Below are positions 1 through 5,043 of a stretch of DNA of 5,043 nt, piece after piece. The stretch's first letter is position 1. The number at the start of each line of letters is the position of its first letter. The position numbers and the translations under genes are program-made. The DNA is from Akkermansiaceae bacterium (GTDB lineage Bacteria; Verrucomicrobiota; Verrucomicrobiia; Verrucomicrobiales; Akkermansiaceae): assembly GCA_018676385.1 (NCBI GenBank), contig JABHEX010000030.1, positions 1 to 5,043 on the forward strand, written 5' to 3'. The notes beneath the pieces were generated by a model. It worked only from the letters and a program-made list of their open reading frames with translations. It was not told where the DNA came from and made no database searches.

Positions 1-696
1 AGTGGATTTGTGTAAGTCATGAGCGAGCACAATCGAGCCGCTGCGTGTATTGTTGATGATGCGGCCGGCGACGACGGAAAGCCCGGGGCGTCTCCAGTCT
101 TCTGGATCTACATTCCAGAGAATTGTCGGGTATCCATATTCTCTATAAATCCACGCCCGCTGCCTCTGACGAAGGGCCCCATATGGTGGCCGCATCGTGC
201 GGGGTTTAACACCACAAGCAGCCACAATAGCATCGCGAGTTTTATCCATTTCCCAACGCACACTGCTATCGCTTAATGTCGTCAGGTTTCTATGAGTCCA
301 TGTGTGATTACCTATTTCATGACCCTCGGCGACAATACGACGAACAATCTCTGGATACATGTTTACATTACGTCCAACCACGTAAAACGTTGCTTTGATA
401 TTACGTTCACGCAACATGTCAAGCAGGCGCGGTGTGTTGCGTGGGTGAGGACCATCATCGTAGGTCATCGCGATATATGGCATAGTAGTTCTGCCACGCG
501 AATGACTGACGCCGATACCACCTGAAAAATGAGAAGGCAGGGTGATGTCAGGATTACGCATGGATGAGCCGCGATGTGATTGCGTGCGATAATCATTGCT
601 CAATGACGAATTGTTTTCGCCGTTATCGGAGCAACTCACCAAGCAAACAAATAAAGAAAGTGGAATACTTAGAATCGGGAAACGAAAATTGATCAT
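1..696 (-). CDS. Polysaccharide deacetylase (NodB domain) lipoprotein, C-terminus cut by window edge
   Basis: Translating the minus strand from the ATG at 696-694 gives 232 uninterrupted residues, still open at base 1. An in-frame TAA at 729-727 rules out a longer start. Residues 1-22 look like a lipoprotein signal: a short basic start, a hydrophobic stretch, then the lipobox LVSC with the acylated Cys at 22. A polar Ser/Asn-rich linker follows, and from about residue 73 a NodB-type domain (carbohydrate esterase family 4). Visible motifs are TYDDGP (78-83, catalytic/metal Asp80-Asp81), HTWTH (131-135, metal-binding His), RPPYG (169-173), DPEDW (197-201) and LAHD (224-227). In this family a metal-dependent enzyme removes N-acetyl groups from chitin-like, peptidoglycan or exopolysaccharide sugars. 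The lipobox places it in a membrane, facing the periplasm or outside; the substrate cannot be read from sequence. Motif 1 has Tyr where Phe is usual. No Shine-Dalgarno sequence is visible. All five motifs are inside the window, so probably only a short tail is missing. Confidence 0.93.
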   Translation of the reverse strand, partial: MINFRFPILSIPLSLFVCLVSCSDNGENNSSLSNDYRTQSHRGSSMRNPDITLPSHFSGGIGVSHSRGRTTMPYIAMTYDDGPHPRNTPRLLDMLRERNIKATFYVVGRNVNMYPEIVRRIVAEGHEIGNHTWTHRNLTTLSDSSVRWEMDKTRDAIVAACGVKPRTMRPPYGALRQRQRAWIYREYGYPTILWNVDPEDWRRPGLSVVAGRIINNTRSGSIVLAHDLHKST

Positions 697-773
697 GGTG
701 AAATGCGATATATGTGGGGATATAACTTATTGCTGGGCAATGATAATGAAGTAACTGAAGTGTTTTTAGCGGC

Positions 774-802
774 TGTAAAGTTAGCTTGAGTGAATTTGAC
801 AA
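774..802 (-). promoter_or_regulatory. Putative sigma70-like promoter of the deacetylase gene
   Basis: On the minus strand, TTGTCA (802-797) is followed after exactly 17 bases by TTTACA (779-774), about 75-80 bases before the deacetylase ATG. The -35 matches the consensus at five of six positions, the -10 at only three. Its -35 lies inside the left arm of the inverted repeat at 797-821, which would suit repressor or activator control. In AT-rich DNA such a match can arise by chance. Confidence 0.3.
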
Positions 803-821
803 AAAACGATTATTTTTGTCA
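797..821. repeat. Perfect 9-bp inverted repeat with 7-base spacer (operator or hairpin candidate)
   Basis: The arms TGACAAAAA (797-805) and TTTTTGTCA (813-821) are exact reverse complements around a 7-base centre. A third copy of the TGACA end lies at 844-848, where GTGACA (843-848) is the reverse complement of TGTCAC at 817-822. The position, overlapping a putative -35 box, fits a dimeric regulator site better than a terminator, because no gene ends here. I do not recognise the site as that of a known regulator. Confidence 0.45.
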
Positions 822-996
822 CATATTTCCACGTCTTTCCCAGTGACAGACTCATTATTAGCTGAGTGTGCACTAATTCAACAAACCTGTGAAGTCAGTT
901 ATTTTGGAATATCAGCACGAAAATATCTATGCGTATTGTATTTTTTTTCATTTCGAGATTGCTAAGATTATCCTGCCAACGTAAAGACTGCCGCCG

Positions 997-1026
997 CTGA
1001 CACGAAACTCCTTATGTCTTTATGTC
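997..1026 (+). promoter_or_regulatory. Putative tRNA-Gln promoter
   Basis: CTGACA (997-1002) matches the -35 consensus at five of six positions. It is followed after 18 bases by TATGTC (1021-1026), a weak -10 with three matches. Transcription would start a few bases before the tRNA, the usual place for a tRNA promoter. An alternative is TTGCTA (959-964) with TAAAGA (982-987) at a 17-base spacing, which would give a leader of about 45 bases. Neither is strong. Confidence 0.3.
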
Positions 1027-1038
1027 CGCAAAAATAAA

Positions 1039-1110
1039 AGCCCTATAGTGTAATTGGTAACACACCGGATTTTGATTCCGTATTTCCAGGTTCGAGTCCT
1101 GGTAGGGCTA
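1039..1110 (+). tRNA. tRNA-Gln (anticodon TTG)
   Basis: The sequence folds as a complete 72-base cloverleaf. The acceptor stem AGCCCTA (1039-1045) pairs perfectly with TAGGGCT (1103-1109), and the discriminator is A1110. The D stem is GTGT/ACAC (1048-1051 with 1060-1063) with GG in the loop. The anticodon loop is TTTTGAT (1070-1076), giving TTG at 1072-1074, which reads the Gln codon CAA and, by wobble, CAG. The T arm is CCAGG-TTCGAGT-CCTGG (1086-1102). The CCA end is not encoded (the next bases are TTT), so it must be added by the CCA-adding enzyme. The anticodon stem has four pairs; the outermost position, C1065 opposite T1081, is mismatched. It stands alone and points toward the convergent oxidoreductase operon. 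Confidence 0.96.
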
Positions 1111-1113
1111 TTT

Positions 1114-1134
1114 CCCCCAAACCGCTCTTGGAGG
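1114..1134 (-). terminator. Hairpin between convergent units, possible terminator of the oxidoreductase operon
   Basis: CCCCCAA (1114-1120) faces TTGGAGG (1128-1134) across a 7-base loop. Read on the minus strand the stem is seven pairs with one G-U wobble; on the plus strand the same position is a C-A mismatch, so it is stronger in the minus-strand transcript. It begins 9 bases after the oxidoreductase stop codon, the right place for a terminator. No good U-tract follows on either strand (the minus strand continues AAATAG), so intrinsic termination is uncertain. Confidence 0.4.
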
Positions 1135-1143
1135 TATGTTTGA

Positions 1144-2727
1144 TCAGTTTTTAACAGCTGCCGCTGCCTCCGCACACTTGATCCCATCGAGCGCTGCTGA
1201 AATGATTCCGCCAGCATAGCCAGCACCCTCAGCACATGGGTAAAGACCATGAATCTCTGGATGCTGAAAATTTTCATCATTACGCGGAATACGCAACGGA
1301 CTACTAGTCCGAGTTTCAAATCCTATCATGCCTGCCTCCTCGGTAATATAGCCACGCATCCCCTTACCAAATTTTTTCAATCCTGTCTGCATCCGCGAGA
1401 CGATGAATTCCGGCATCAGCTCGTGTAATGGCGCGGATGACAGACCAGGAAAATAGCTTGTATCTGCGAGGGAGGAGGAGATTTTTTGGTTGAGGAAGTC
1501 GGTAACTCGTTGCGCAGGAGCTTTCTGCTCACCCTCTCCGGCTTTAGATGCCAACACCTCCAATGATTTCTGAAATGCCATCCCACTAAGGATTCCATAC
1601 TCAGCATCAAACTCAGCTGTGTCCTCAGGCTCAACACTCACAACCATGCCACTGTTAGCAAATGGTGAGTCACGCCGAGAAAGCGACATCCCATTTACCA
1701 CCACTTCGTCATTCTCCGTCGCTGCAGGAACAATAAATCCACCGGGGCACATGCAAAACGAGTGAACCCCCCTTCCGCCAATTTTTGTTGCAAGACGATA
1801 ACGAGCTGCAGGAAGAATGTCAGGTCTCTTTACGCCACGCTGATAGTGGTACTGAATGCTGTCAATAAGGGGTTGTGGGTGCTCAATACGCACGCCAACA
1901 GCAAAAGTCTTACGCTCCATAAGAATACCCTCACTCGCGAGTAATGAATAAATATCACGCGCACTGTGACCAGTGGCCAGTATCACAGAATCACCGATGA
2001 ACTCTTTGCCATCAGCGGTAGATACACCATGTATTTTTTTTCCATCTTCTGATTTCAGCAATCCATTAACCTTAGTTTTGAAATGCACCTCGCCACCAGA
2101 ATCAAGGATGCTTTGGCGTATCGCTTTAACCACGTTCGGTAACAAATTCGACCCAATATGTGGGTGAGCATCCGTGAGGATGCGATTCGGCGCACCGTGC
2201 GCTACCAGCGTTTCATAAACATCTCTCACCGGTCCACGTTTCGTTGCACGGGTGTAAAGTTTTCCATCAGAAAAAGTTCCCGCACCCCCTTCACCAAAGC
2301 AGTAGTTCGAATCCTCAATGACACGCCCTTCACGCAATAACGGAGCAAGGTCAAATCTGCGAGCAGAAGCATCCTTTCCCCTCTCTAGAATGATAGGCTT
2401 ATAGCCCAATTCAAGGGCACGTAATGCCGCGAACATACCCGCTGGCCCGCACCCAATAATAATCATTACCGCTGCATTATTTGCCACCGAGGTGTAATTA
2501 GCTGAGATCGTCGGATCTGCTGGTAGCATCATGCCCAAGCCCACCTCAATGCGGAGCTGCACCATAATGTCTTTTTTTCGTGCATCAATGGAATGCTTTC
2601 GCAGACGGATGTCTTGAATCTGGCTGGGATGAACCTTAAGCTTCCGCGCTGCTTTTTTGATACGCGCCTCATGGTCCTCGGATTTATCCAAAGCCATGAT
2701 GATGTCGATTGTTTCAATGCTGCTCAT
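1144..2727 (-). CDS. FAD-dependent oxidoreductase (COG2509-type, uncharacterised)
   Basis: A 527-residue cytoplasmic flavoprotein. Residues 1-85 form a charged N-terminal region containing RLRKHSIDARKK (41-52), the small alpha/beta domain usual before the flavin domain in this family. A Rossmann FAD-binding site follows: GCGPAG (92-97), with a likely ribose-binding Glu in ILERG (113-117). Next come a glycine-rich FGEGGAGTFSDGKL segment (144-157), the second nucleotide-binding motif ATGHS (251-255), a CMCPGG motif (325-330) and the C-terminal FAD-contacting AGYAGG (502-507). The layout matches proteins annotated as uncharacterised FAD-dependent or NAD-utilising dehydrogenases; neither substrate nor electron partner is established as far as I know. 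It is the last gene of the minus-strand operon, starting 9 bases after the thioesterase stop. The start is uncertain: TTG at 2733 (two residues longer) and ATG at 2697 are alternatives, and none has a clear ribosome site. Stop is TGA at 1146-1144. Confidence 0.93.
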   Translation of the reverse strand: MSSIETIDIIMALDKSEDHEARIKKAARKLKVHPSQIQDIRLRKHSIDARKKDIMVQLRIEVGLGMMLPADPTISANYTSVANNAAVMIIIGCGPAGMFAALRALELGYKPIILERGKDASARRFDLAPLLREGRVIEDSNYCFGEGGAGTFSDGKLYTRATKRGPVRDVYETLVAHGAPNRILTDAHPHIGSNLLPNVVKAIRQSILDSGGEVHFKTKVNGLLKSEDGKKIHGVSTADGKEFIGDSVILATGHSARDIYSLLASEGILMERKTFAVGVRIEHPQPLIDSIQYHYQRGVKRPDILPAARYRLATKIGGRGVHSFCMCPGGFIVPAATENDEVVVNGMSLSRRDSPFANSGMVVSVEPEDTAEFDAEYGILSGMAFQKSLEVLASKAGEGEQKAPAQRVTDFLNQKISSSLADTSYFPGLSSAPLHELMPEFIVSRMQTGLKKFGKGMRGYITEEAGMIGFETRTSSPLRIPRNDENFQHPEIHGLYPCAEGAGYAGGIISAALDGIKCAEAAAAVKN

Positions 2728-2736
2728 AAGCAAAAG

Positions 2737-3081
2737 TCAGATCGAACGTTTACAGCCATCAGCATCTACATTGACAAATGTCACCTGAGTAGAAAAAATA
2801 GGCGCGCTATTGTCCACACTGTTTTGATTCACCTCAACGGCATAGGTCACTGAGGTCTCACCTTTACTGCATCGTTGGCAATCAATTTCTAGAATCACTC
2901 CCTCATTCACTCCGTGATGAAACTCAACTTTGTTCATCCCAACCGTGACAAACTGACAGTCAGGATAATCTAAGCTAGCTGCAATCCAGCAGGCCTCATC
3001 TACCCAGCTGAGCATTTTCCCACCGAAAAGATAACCAAACTGATTAAGGTCACCGGGCATAACAAGTCGATGTGTTTTCAT
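2737..3081 (-). CDS. Acyl-CoA thioesterase, hotdog fold
   Basis: A 114-residue single-domain protein, close to the usual size of small hotdog thioesterases of the YciA/acyl-CoA hydrolase group. The N-terminus carries the family hallmark: DLNQFGYLFGG (11-21), then a helix with WVDEA (26-30). Asn13 and Asp28 sit where these enzymes have their catalytic or substrate-positioning residues. VEFHH (52-56) and the strand pattern through VTFVNV (100-105) complete the fold. Such enzymes hydrolyse acyl-CoA thioesters to free acid and CoA in the cytosol, usually as multimers; chain-length preference cannot be read here. The ATG at 3081 is supported by a well-placed GGAG, the best ribosome site in the window. 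It lies 19 bases after the KH-R3H gene and 9 bases before the oxidoreductase, so it is probably translated from the same mRNA. The short C-terminus after the last strand (DADGCKRSI) is complete, ending in TGA. Confidence 0.9.
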   Translation of the reverse strand: MKTHRLVMPGDLNQFGYLFGGKMLSWVDEACWIAASLDYPDCQFVTVGMNKVEFHHGVNEGVILEIDCQRCSKGETSVTYAVEVNQNSVDNSAPIFSTQVTFVNVDADGCKRSI

Positions 3082-3087
3082 AGCATT

Positions 3088-3091
3088 CTCC
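3088..3091 (-). promoter_or_regulatory. Ribosome binding site of the thioesterase gene
   Basis: GGAG on the minus strand, within CTCTGGAGAATGCT, ends six bases before the ATG at 3081-3079. It supports this start over the out-of-frame ATG that overlaps the spacer. It is the only clear Shine-Dalgarno motif among the genes of this window. Confidence 0.7.
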
Positions 3092-3100
3092 AGAGGTTAC

Positions 3101-3553
3101 TTACGAGGCTTTGGTGACCTCAATACGCTTGTAGCGTCCACTTCCGGGTGGTGAACTAGTTGCTACACCTTTGACCTCAGCCAAACAATTGTGGGCAAGA
3201 CGACGGTAGTAAGCATTGAGGGGTTTGATTTTTCGCTGTTTGCCATCCTCCAATACCTGCATGGCGATTTCTTTCACGGTGGCAATCAAATCTTCCTCCT
3301 GTGATAAACGGTATCGATCGCAATCCACGCGCACACGTGGTGCGTCAGGATAATGCCTGATAAGAATCCTGTTGGTAAGGTATTGCAAGTCCTCGAGGCG
3401 GTCGCCGTTATTCCCTATTAGATATTTACTGTCTCCTGATAGAATATTCAGCCCCGGGCCATCGGGGGTGTCTTCCCTCTCGATTTGAACCTCGAATCCA
3501 AGCTTACCGAGCAAGCTTTCAAGGATCATTTTAGCTGCATCCACATCGTTCAT
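3101..3553 (-). CDS. khpB: KH-R3H RNA-binding protein, KhpB/Jag-like without the Jag-N domain
   Basis: A 150-residue protein. An N-terminal KH domain (about 5-80) has the RNA-binding loop GNNG (47-50) inside LIGNNGDRLEDLQYL. After a helical stretch, an R3H domain (about 85-148) shows the Arg-xxx-His core R117-H121 in NAYYRRLAHN, then a basic YKRIEV strand (141-146). This order is that of KhpB (Jag/EloR), an RNA-binding partner of KhpA involved in RNA regulation and, in Gram-positives, cell elongation. The N-terminal Jag domain of full-length KhpB (just over 200 residues in Bacillus) is absent. The truncation is not an artefact of start choice: TAA and TGA codons lie in frame directly upstream (3562-3557), so ATG at 3553 is the first possible start. 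It heads the operon with the thioesterase and oxidoreductase rather than the classic rnpA-yidC locus. No Shine-Dalgarno motif is seen. The domains are clear; orthology to KhpB, and so the symbol, is less certain. Confidence 0.88.
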   Translation of the reverse strand: MNDVDAAKMILESLLGKLGFEVQIEREDTPDGPGLNILSGDSKYLIGNNGDRLEDLQYLTNRILIRHYPDAPRVRVDCDRYRLSQEEDLIATVKEIAMQVLEDGKQRKIKPLNAYYRRLAHNCLAEVKGVATSSPPGSGRYKRIEVTKAS

Positions 3554-3561
3554 AATTCATT

Positions 3562-3571
3562 ATTAGCTAAT
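3562..3571. repeat. 10-bp palindrome before the khpB-like gene
   Basis: ATTAGCTAAT is a perfect palindrome 8 bases upstream of the khpB-like ATG. It shares its outer ATT/AAT bases with the palindrome at 3688-3697 before the divergent ABC gene. It may be a regulator site overlapping the ribosome entry region, or chance in AT-rich DNA. Confidence 0.25.
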
Positions 3572-3687
3572 CAACACAGAAAGGTCAAACGCCACTTATC
3601 TATAGAAAAAATAATTACACCTACTTTCTACTTGATATCTGAATAAATTACAGAAAATTTATTGCATCTGCGTCGCTAGTTTTTGTA

Positions 3688-3697
3688 ATTGATCAAT
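3688..3697. repeat. 10-bp palindrome before the ABC ATPase gene
   Basis: ATTGATCAAT is a perfect palindrome 13 bases upstream of the ABC ATPase ATG. It contains TTGATCAA but lacks the four-base spacer of an FNR/CRP-type site. It is a candidate operator only. Confidence 0.25.
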
Positions 3698-3710
3698 ATC
3701 CATAAAACCC

Positions 3711-4433
3711 ATGATCGAAGCTTCTAATCTAAGTAAACACTTCGGTGCTAAAACCGTTGTCAAGGATCTCTCATTTACCGTAGCGAAAGGCGAAGTCCTC
3801 GGCTTTCTGGGGCCAAACGGCGCGGGCAAGTCAACCACCATGCGTATGGTAACAGGATTTATTGCTCCCAGCAGTGGAGATGCAAAAATCTGTGGTGTAT
3901 CTGTCGTCGATCACCCTAAGCAGGCGAAAAGTCACATTGGTTACCTGCCCGAGTCAGCCCCACTTTATGACGACATGACAGTTTTTGATTTTCTCAAATT
4001 CTGCGCTGAGATGCGTGGGCTCTGTGGAGCTGCAGGTAAAGAGGCGGTTGGACAGGTGATTGACACATGCTTTCTCGACAATGTAGCACGCCAGTCCATA
4101 GGCACTCTATCTAAGGGATACCGCCACCGCACTTGTCTAGCTCAGTCGCTTCTCCACGATCCAGACGTTCTCATTCTCGATGAGCCGACAGACGGCCTCG
4201 ATCCGAATCAGAAATATGAGGTGCGCAATTTGATTAAGCGCCTCGGTAAAGAAAAAGCGATTCTGTTCTCCACGCATATCCTCGAGGAGGTTGATGCAGC
4301 TTGCACCCGTGCCGTGATTATCGATCAAGGAAGTATTGTAGCGGATGGAACCCCTGAACAGCTTCGCGAACAATCCGGAAGCAACTCCCTGCAAGACTTA
4401 TTTCGTAGCCTCACTACTAAGGAAACCGATTAA
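3711..4433 (+). CDS. ABC transporter ATP-binding protein (GldA/CcmA-like, ABC-2 exporter type)
   Basis: A complete 240-residue nucleotide-binding subunit. Motifs appear in order: Walker A GPNGAGKST (34-42), the Q-loop region GYLPE (77-81), signature LSKGY (133-137), Walker B LILDEP (154-159), D-loop GLDP (162-165) and the switch His189 in FSTHI. Glu81 takes the usual Q-loop Gln position; as I recall, the GYLPE form is common in GldA-like ATPases, so this is a subfamily trait rather than damage. His139 stands where the residue after the signature is often Gln (KGYRHR for KGYRQR). The protein would dimerise on the inner face of the membrane and power the permease encoded 15 bases downstream; the substrate is unknown. 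In Bacteroidota, GldA-GldF-GldG is linked to gliding, but related sets occur widely in non-gliding bacteria, so the gld symbol is withheld. The start is fixed by an in-frame TGA at 3690-3692; no Shine-Dalgarno motif precedes it. Confidence 0.95.
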   Translation: MIEASNLSKHFGAKTVVKDLSFTVAKGEVLGFLGPNGAGKSTTMRMVTGFIAPSSGDAKICGVSVVDHPKQAKSHIGYLPESAPLYDDMTVFDFLKFCAEMRGLCGAAGKEAVGQVIDTCFLDNVARQSIGTLSKGYRHRTCLAQSLLHDPDVLILDEPTDGLDPNQKYEVRNLIKRLGKEKAILFSTHILEEVDAACTRAVIIDQGSIVADGTPEQLREQSGSNSLQDLFRSLTTKETD

Positions 4434-4448
4434 CTGCGCATCATACCC

Positions 4449-5043
4449 ATGTACACCATTTTCAAACGCGAGCTTAAAAGTTACTTTACTCAACCCACTG
4501 CTTATGCGGTGATATGCATCTTTACCTTTTTAGCACTTTTCTTTGGTATGTTTTTCGGAAACTTCCTTGAGCGTGGAGATGCCAGCCTGACTTGGTCGTT
4601 CTTTTTCTGGCATCCATGGATACTCATGTTGCTTGCTCCAGCACTTGGAATGCGCATCTGGGCCGAAGAACAGCGAACTGGCACCATCGAACTGCTTGGA
4701 ACTTTTCCAACAACCATATGGTCTGCTATTATTGGAAAATTTGCCGCAGCAGCAACTGTCTGGCTCATCGCTCTGGCGCTGACTTTCCCTATGATTATAG
4801 GCGTCAACACATTAGGCGATCCAGATAATCTGACTATCTTCTCAGGTTACATTGGCAGCTTCCTCCTTTGCTCAACATTCCTCGCAATTACATGTCTGGT
4901 ATCTGCTTTTACTCGCGATCAAGTGAGCTGCCTCATTGTCTCCTGCACCATCTGCATGATACTGGTTGTCATAGGTTACGAACAAGTAGCCATGCGAATC
5001 AGACAAATGTTCTCAGTTGCCGTCTCGGAGTCGATACTATCAA
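4449..5043 (+). CDS. ABC-2 type permease (GldF/NosY-like), C-terminus cut by window edge
   Basis: Reading from the ATG at 4449 gives 198 residues without a stop to the right edge. An amphipathic basic start (FKRELKSYF, 5-13) leads into hydrophobic segments at about 17-37, 51-68, 98-119, 131-154 and 160-177, so five membrane helices are visible. The cytoplasmic loop after helix 2 carries AEEQRTGTIELL (72-83), the conserved motif of this permease family (E-x-R-x-GT-hE). The family usually has about six helices in some 230-250 residues, so roughly one helix should lie beyond the edge. It forms the membrane channel for the ATPase encoded just upstream. The gap is 15 bases and in frame with the ATPase stop, so the two are surely one operon. 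No Shine-Dalgarno motif is seen; ACCCATG precedes it much as before the ATPase. A GldG-like periplasmic auxiliary gene is the expected next neighbour. The substrate is unknown. Confidence 0.93.
   Translation, partial: MYTIFKRELKSYFTQPTAYAVICIFTFLALFFGMFFGNFLERGDASLTWSFFFWHPWILMLLAPALGMRIWAEEQRTGTIELLGTFPTTIWSAIIGKFAAAATVWLIALALTFPMIIGVNTLGDPDNLTIFSGYIGSFLLCSTFLAITCLVSAFTRDQVSCLIVSCTICMILVVIGYEQVAMRIRQMFSVAVSESILS

Larger units (their letters stand above)
697..1038. other. Non-coding divergent intergenic region between deacetylase gene and tRNA-Gln
   Basis: This 342-base stretch shows no convincing coding sequence. The longest minus-strand reading frame here (832-623) runs out of frame into the deacetylase signal peptide and resembles no protein I know. 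The left part is AT-rich and holds an inverted repeat (797-821) and a putative minus-strand promoter. A run of eight T (941-948) has no stem before it. A GC-richer patch at about 971-1000 leads into the tRNA. It probably carries the promoters of both flanking genes. Confidence 0.7.
3554..3710. other. AT-rich divergent promoter region between khpB-like operon and ABC transporter
   Basis: This 157-base gap separates two outward-reading units and must hold promoters for both unless transcription enters from elsewhere. I find no convincing -35/-10 pair. TTGACC (3586-3581 on the minus strand) and TTGATA (3632-3637 on the plus strand) are possible -35 boxes without a good -10 at the right distance. 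In-frame stop codons directly before both starts show that neither gene extends into it. Confidence 0.6.

Noticed and set aside
19..525. Two plus-strand open frames (19-276 and 292-525)
   Set aside because: They lie antisense to the deacetylase, whose five motifs are all clear; the plus-strand translations look like no protein family.
623..832. 69-codon minus-strand reading frame upstream of and overlapping the deacetylase start
   Set aside because: It overlaps the signal-peptide region in another frame, has no recognisable domain, and the deacetylase frame is supported by a lipobox and motifs.
931..950. Run of eight T at 941-948 as an intrinsic terminator tail
   Set aside because: No stem-loop precedes it on the plus strand and no gene ends upstream.
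1039..1134. tRNA as an integration site for a mobile element
   Set aside because: No integrase gene and no direct repeat of the tRNA 3' end are visible in the window; the neighbours look like core genes.
2593..2853. 86-codon plus-strand frame crossing the thioesterase-oxidoreductase junction
   Set aside because: It is antisense to two well-supported genes and shows no domain.
852..3568. 12-base match TCATTATTAGCT at 852-863 and 3557-3568, both in intergenic DNA
   Set aside because: One 12-mer repeated in about 5 kb of AT-rich sequence is expected by chance roughly once, so it is not evidence of a shared element.
4502..4828. Open frames on both strands inside the permease gene
   Set aside because: They are shadows of the permease, whose frame shows membrane helices and the conserved EEQRTGTIE motif.

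Overview
This window reads as an ordinary stretch of a free-living bacterial chromosome. It holds six protein genes, two of them cut by the window edges, and one tRNA gene. I see no insertion sequence, integrase, CRISPR array, phage gene or toxin-antitoxin pair. The protein styles (a secreted NodB-type deacetylase lipoprotein, an ABC-2 exporter of GldA/GldF type, a KH-R3H protein), the tRNA-Gln gene without an encoded CCA end and the scarcity of Shine-Dalgarno sequences suggest the Verrucomicrobiota or a neighbouring PVC/Bacteroidota-like lineage. That is an inference from protein flavour, not a proof.

Layout. Bases 1-696 (minus strand) hold most of a polysaccharide deacetylase lipoprotein whose C-terminus lies beyond the left edge. 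Bases 697-1038 are non-coding and separate it from a divergent tRNA-Gln(TTG) gene at 1039-1110. A short hairpin at 1114-1134 lies between the tRNA and the end of a convergent minus-strand operon. Read in its own direction, that operon is: a KH-R3H RNA-binding protein (KhpB/Jag type, 3553-3101), a hotdog-fold acyl-CoA thioesterase (3081-2737) and a large FAD-dependent oxidoreductase of the COG2509 type (2727-1144). The gaps between these genes are 19 and 9 bases, so cotranscription is likely. An AT-rich divergent intergenic region (3554-3710) separates the operon from a plus-strand ABC exporter pair: an ATPase (3711-4433) and its membrane permease (4449 to the right edge), 15 bases apart and in the same frame.

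How the parts work together. The ATPase and permease almost certainly form one ABC-2 transporter, and a GldG-like auxiliary gene is the expected next neighbour. The three-gene operon mixes RNA binding, acyl-CoA hydrolysis and flavin redox chemistry with no obvious shared pathway. The deacetylase acts outside the cytoplasm on cell-wall or exopolysaccharide glycans.

Nothing here clearly amounts to an undescribed system. The items most worth a second look are the 9-bp inverted repeat over a putative promoter of the deacetylase, the unusual operon partners of the shortened KhpB-like protein, the paired 10-bp palindromes next to the two divergent start codons, and a mismatched base pair in the tRNA anticodon stem.
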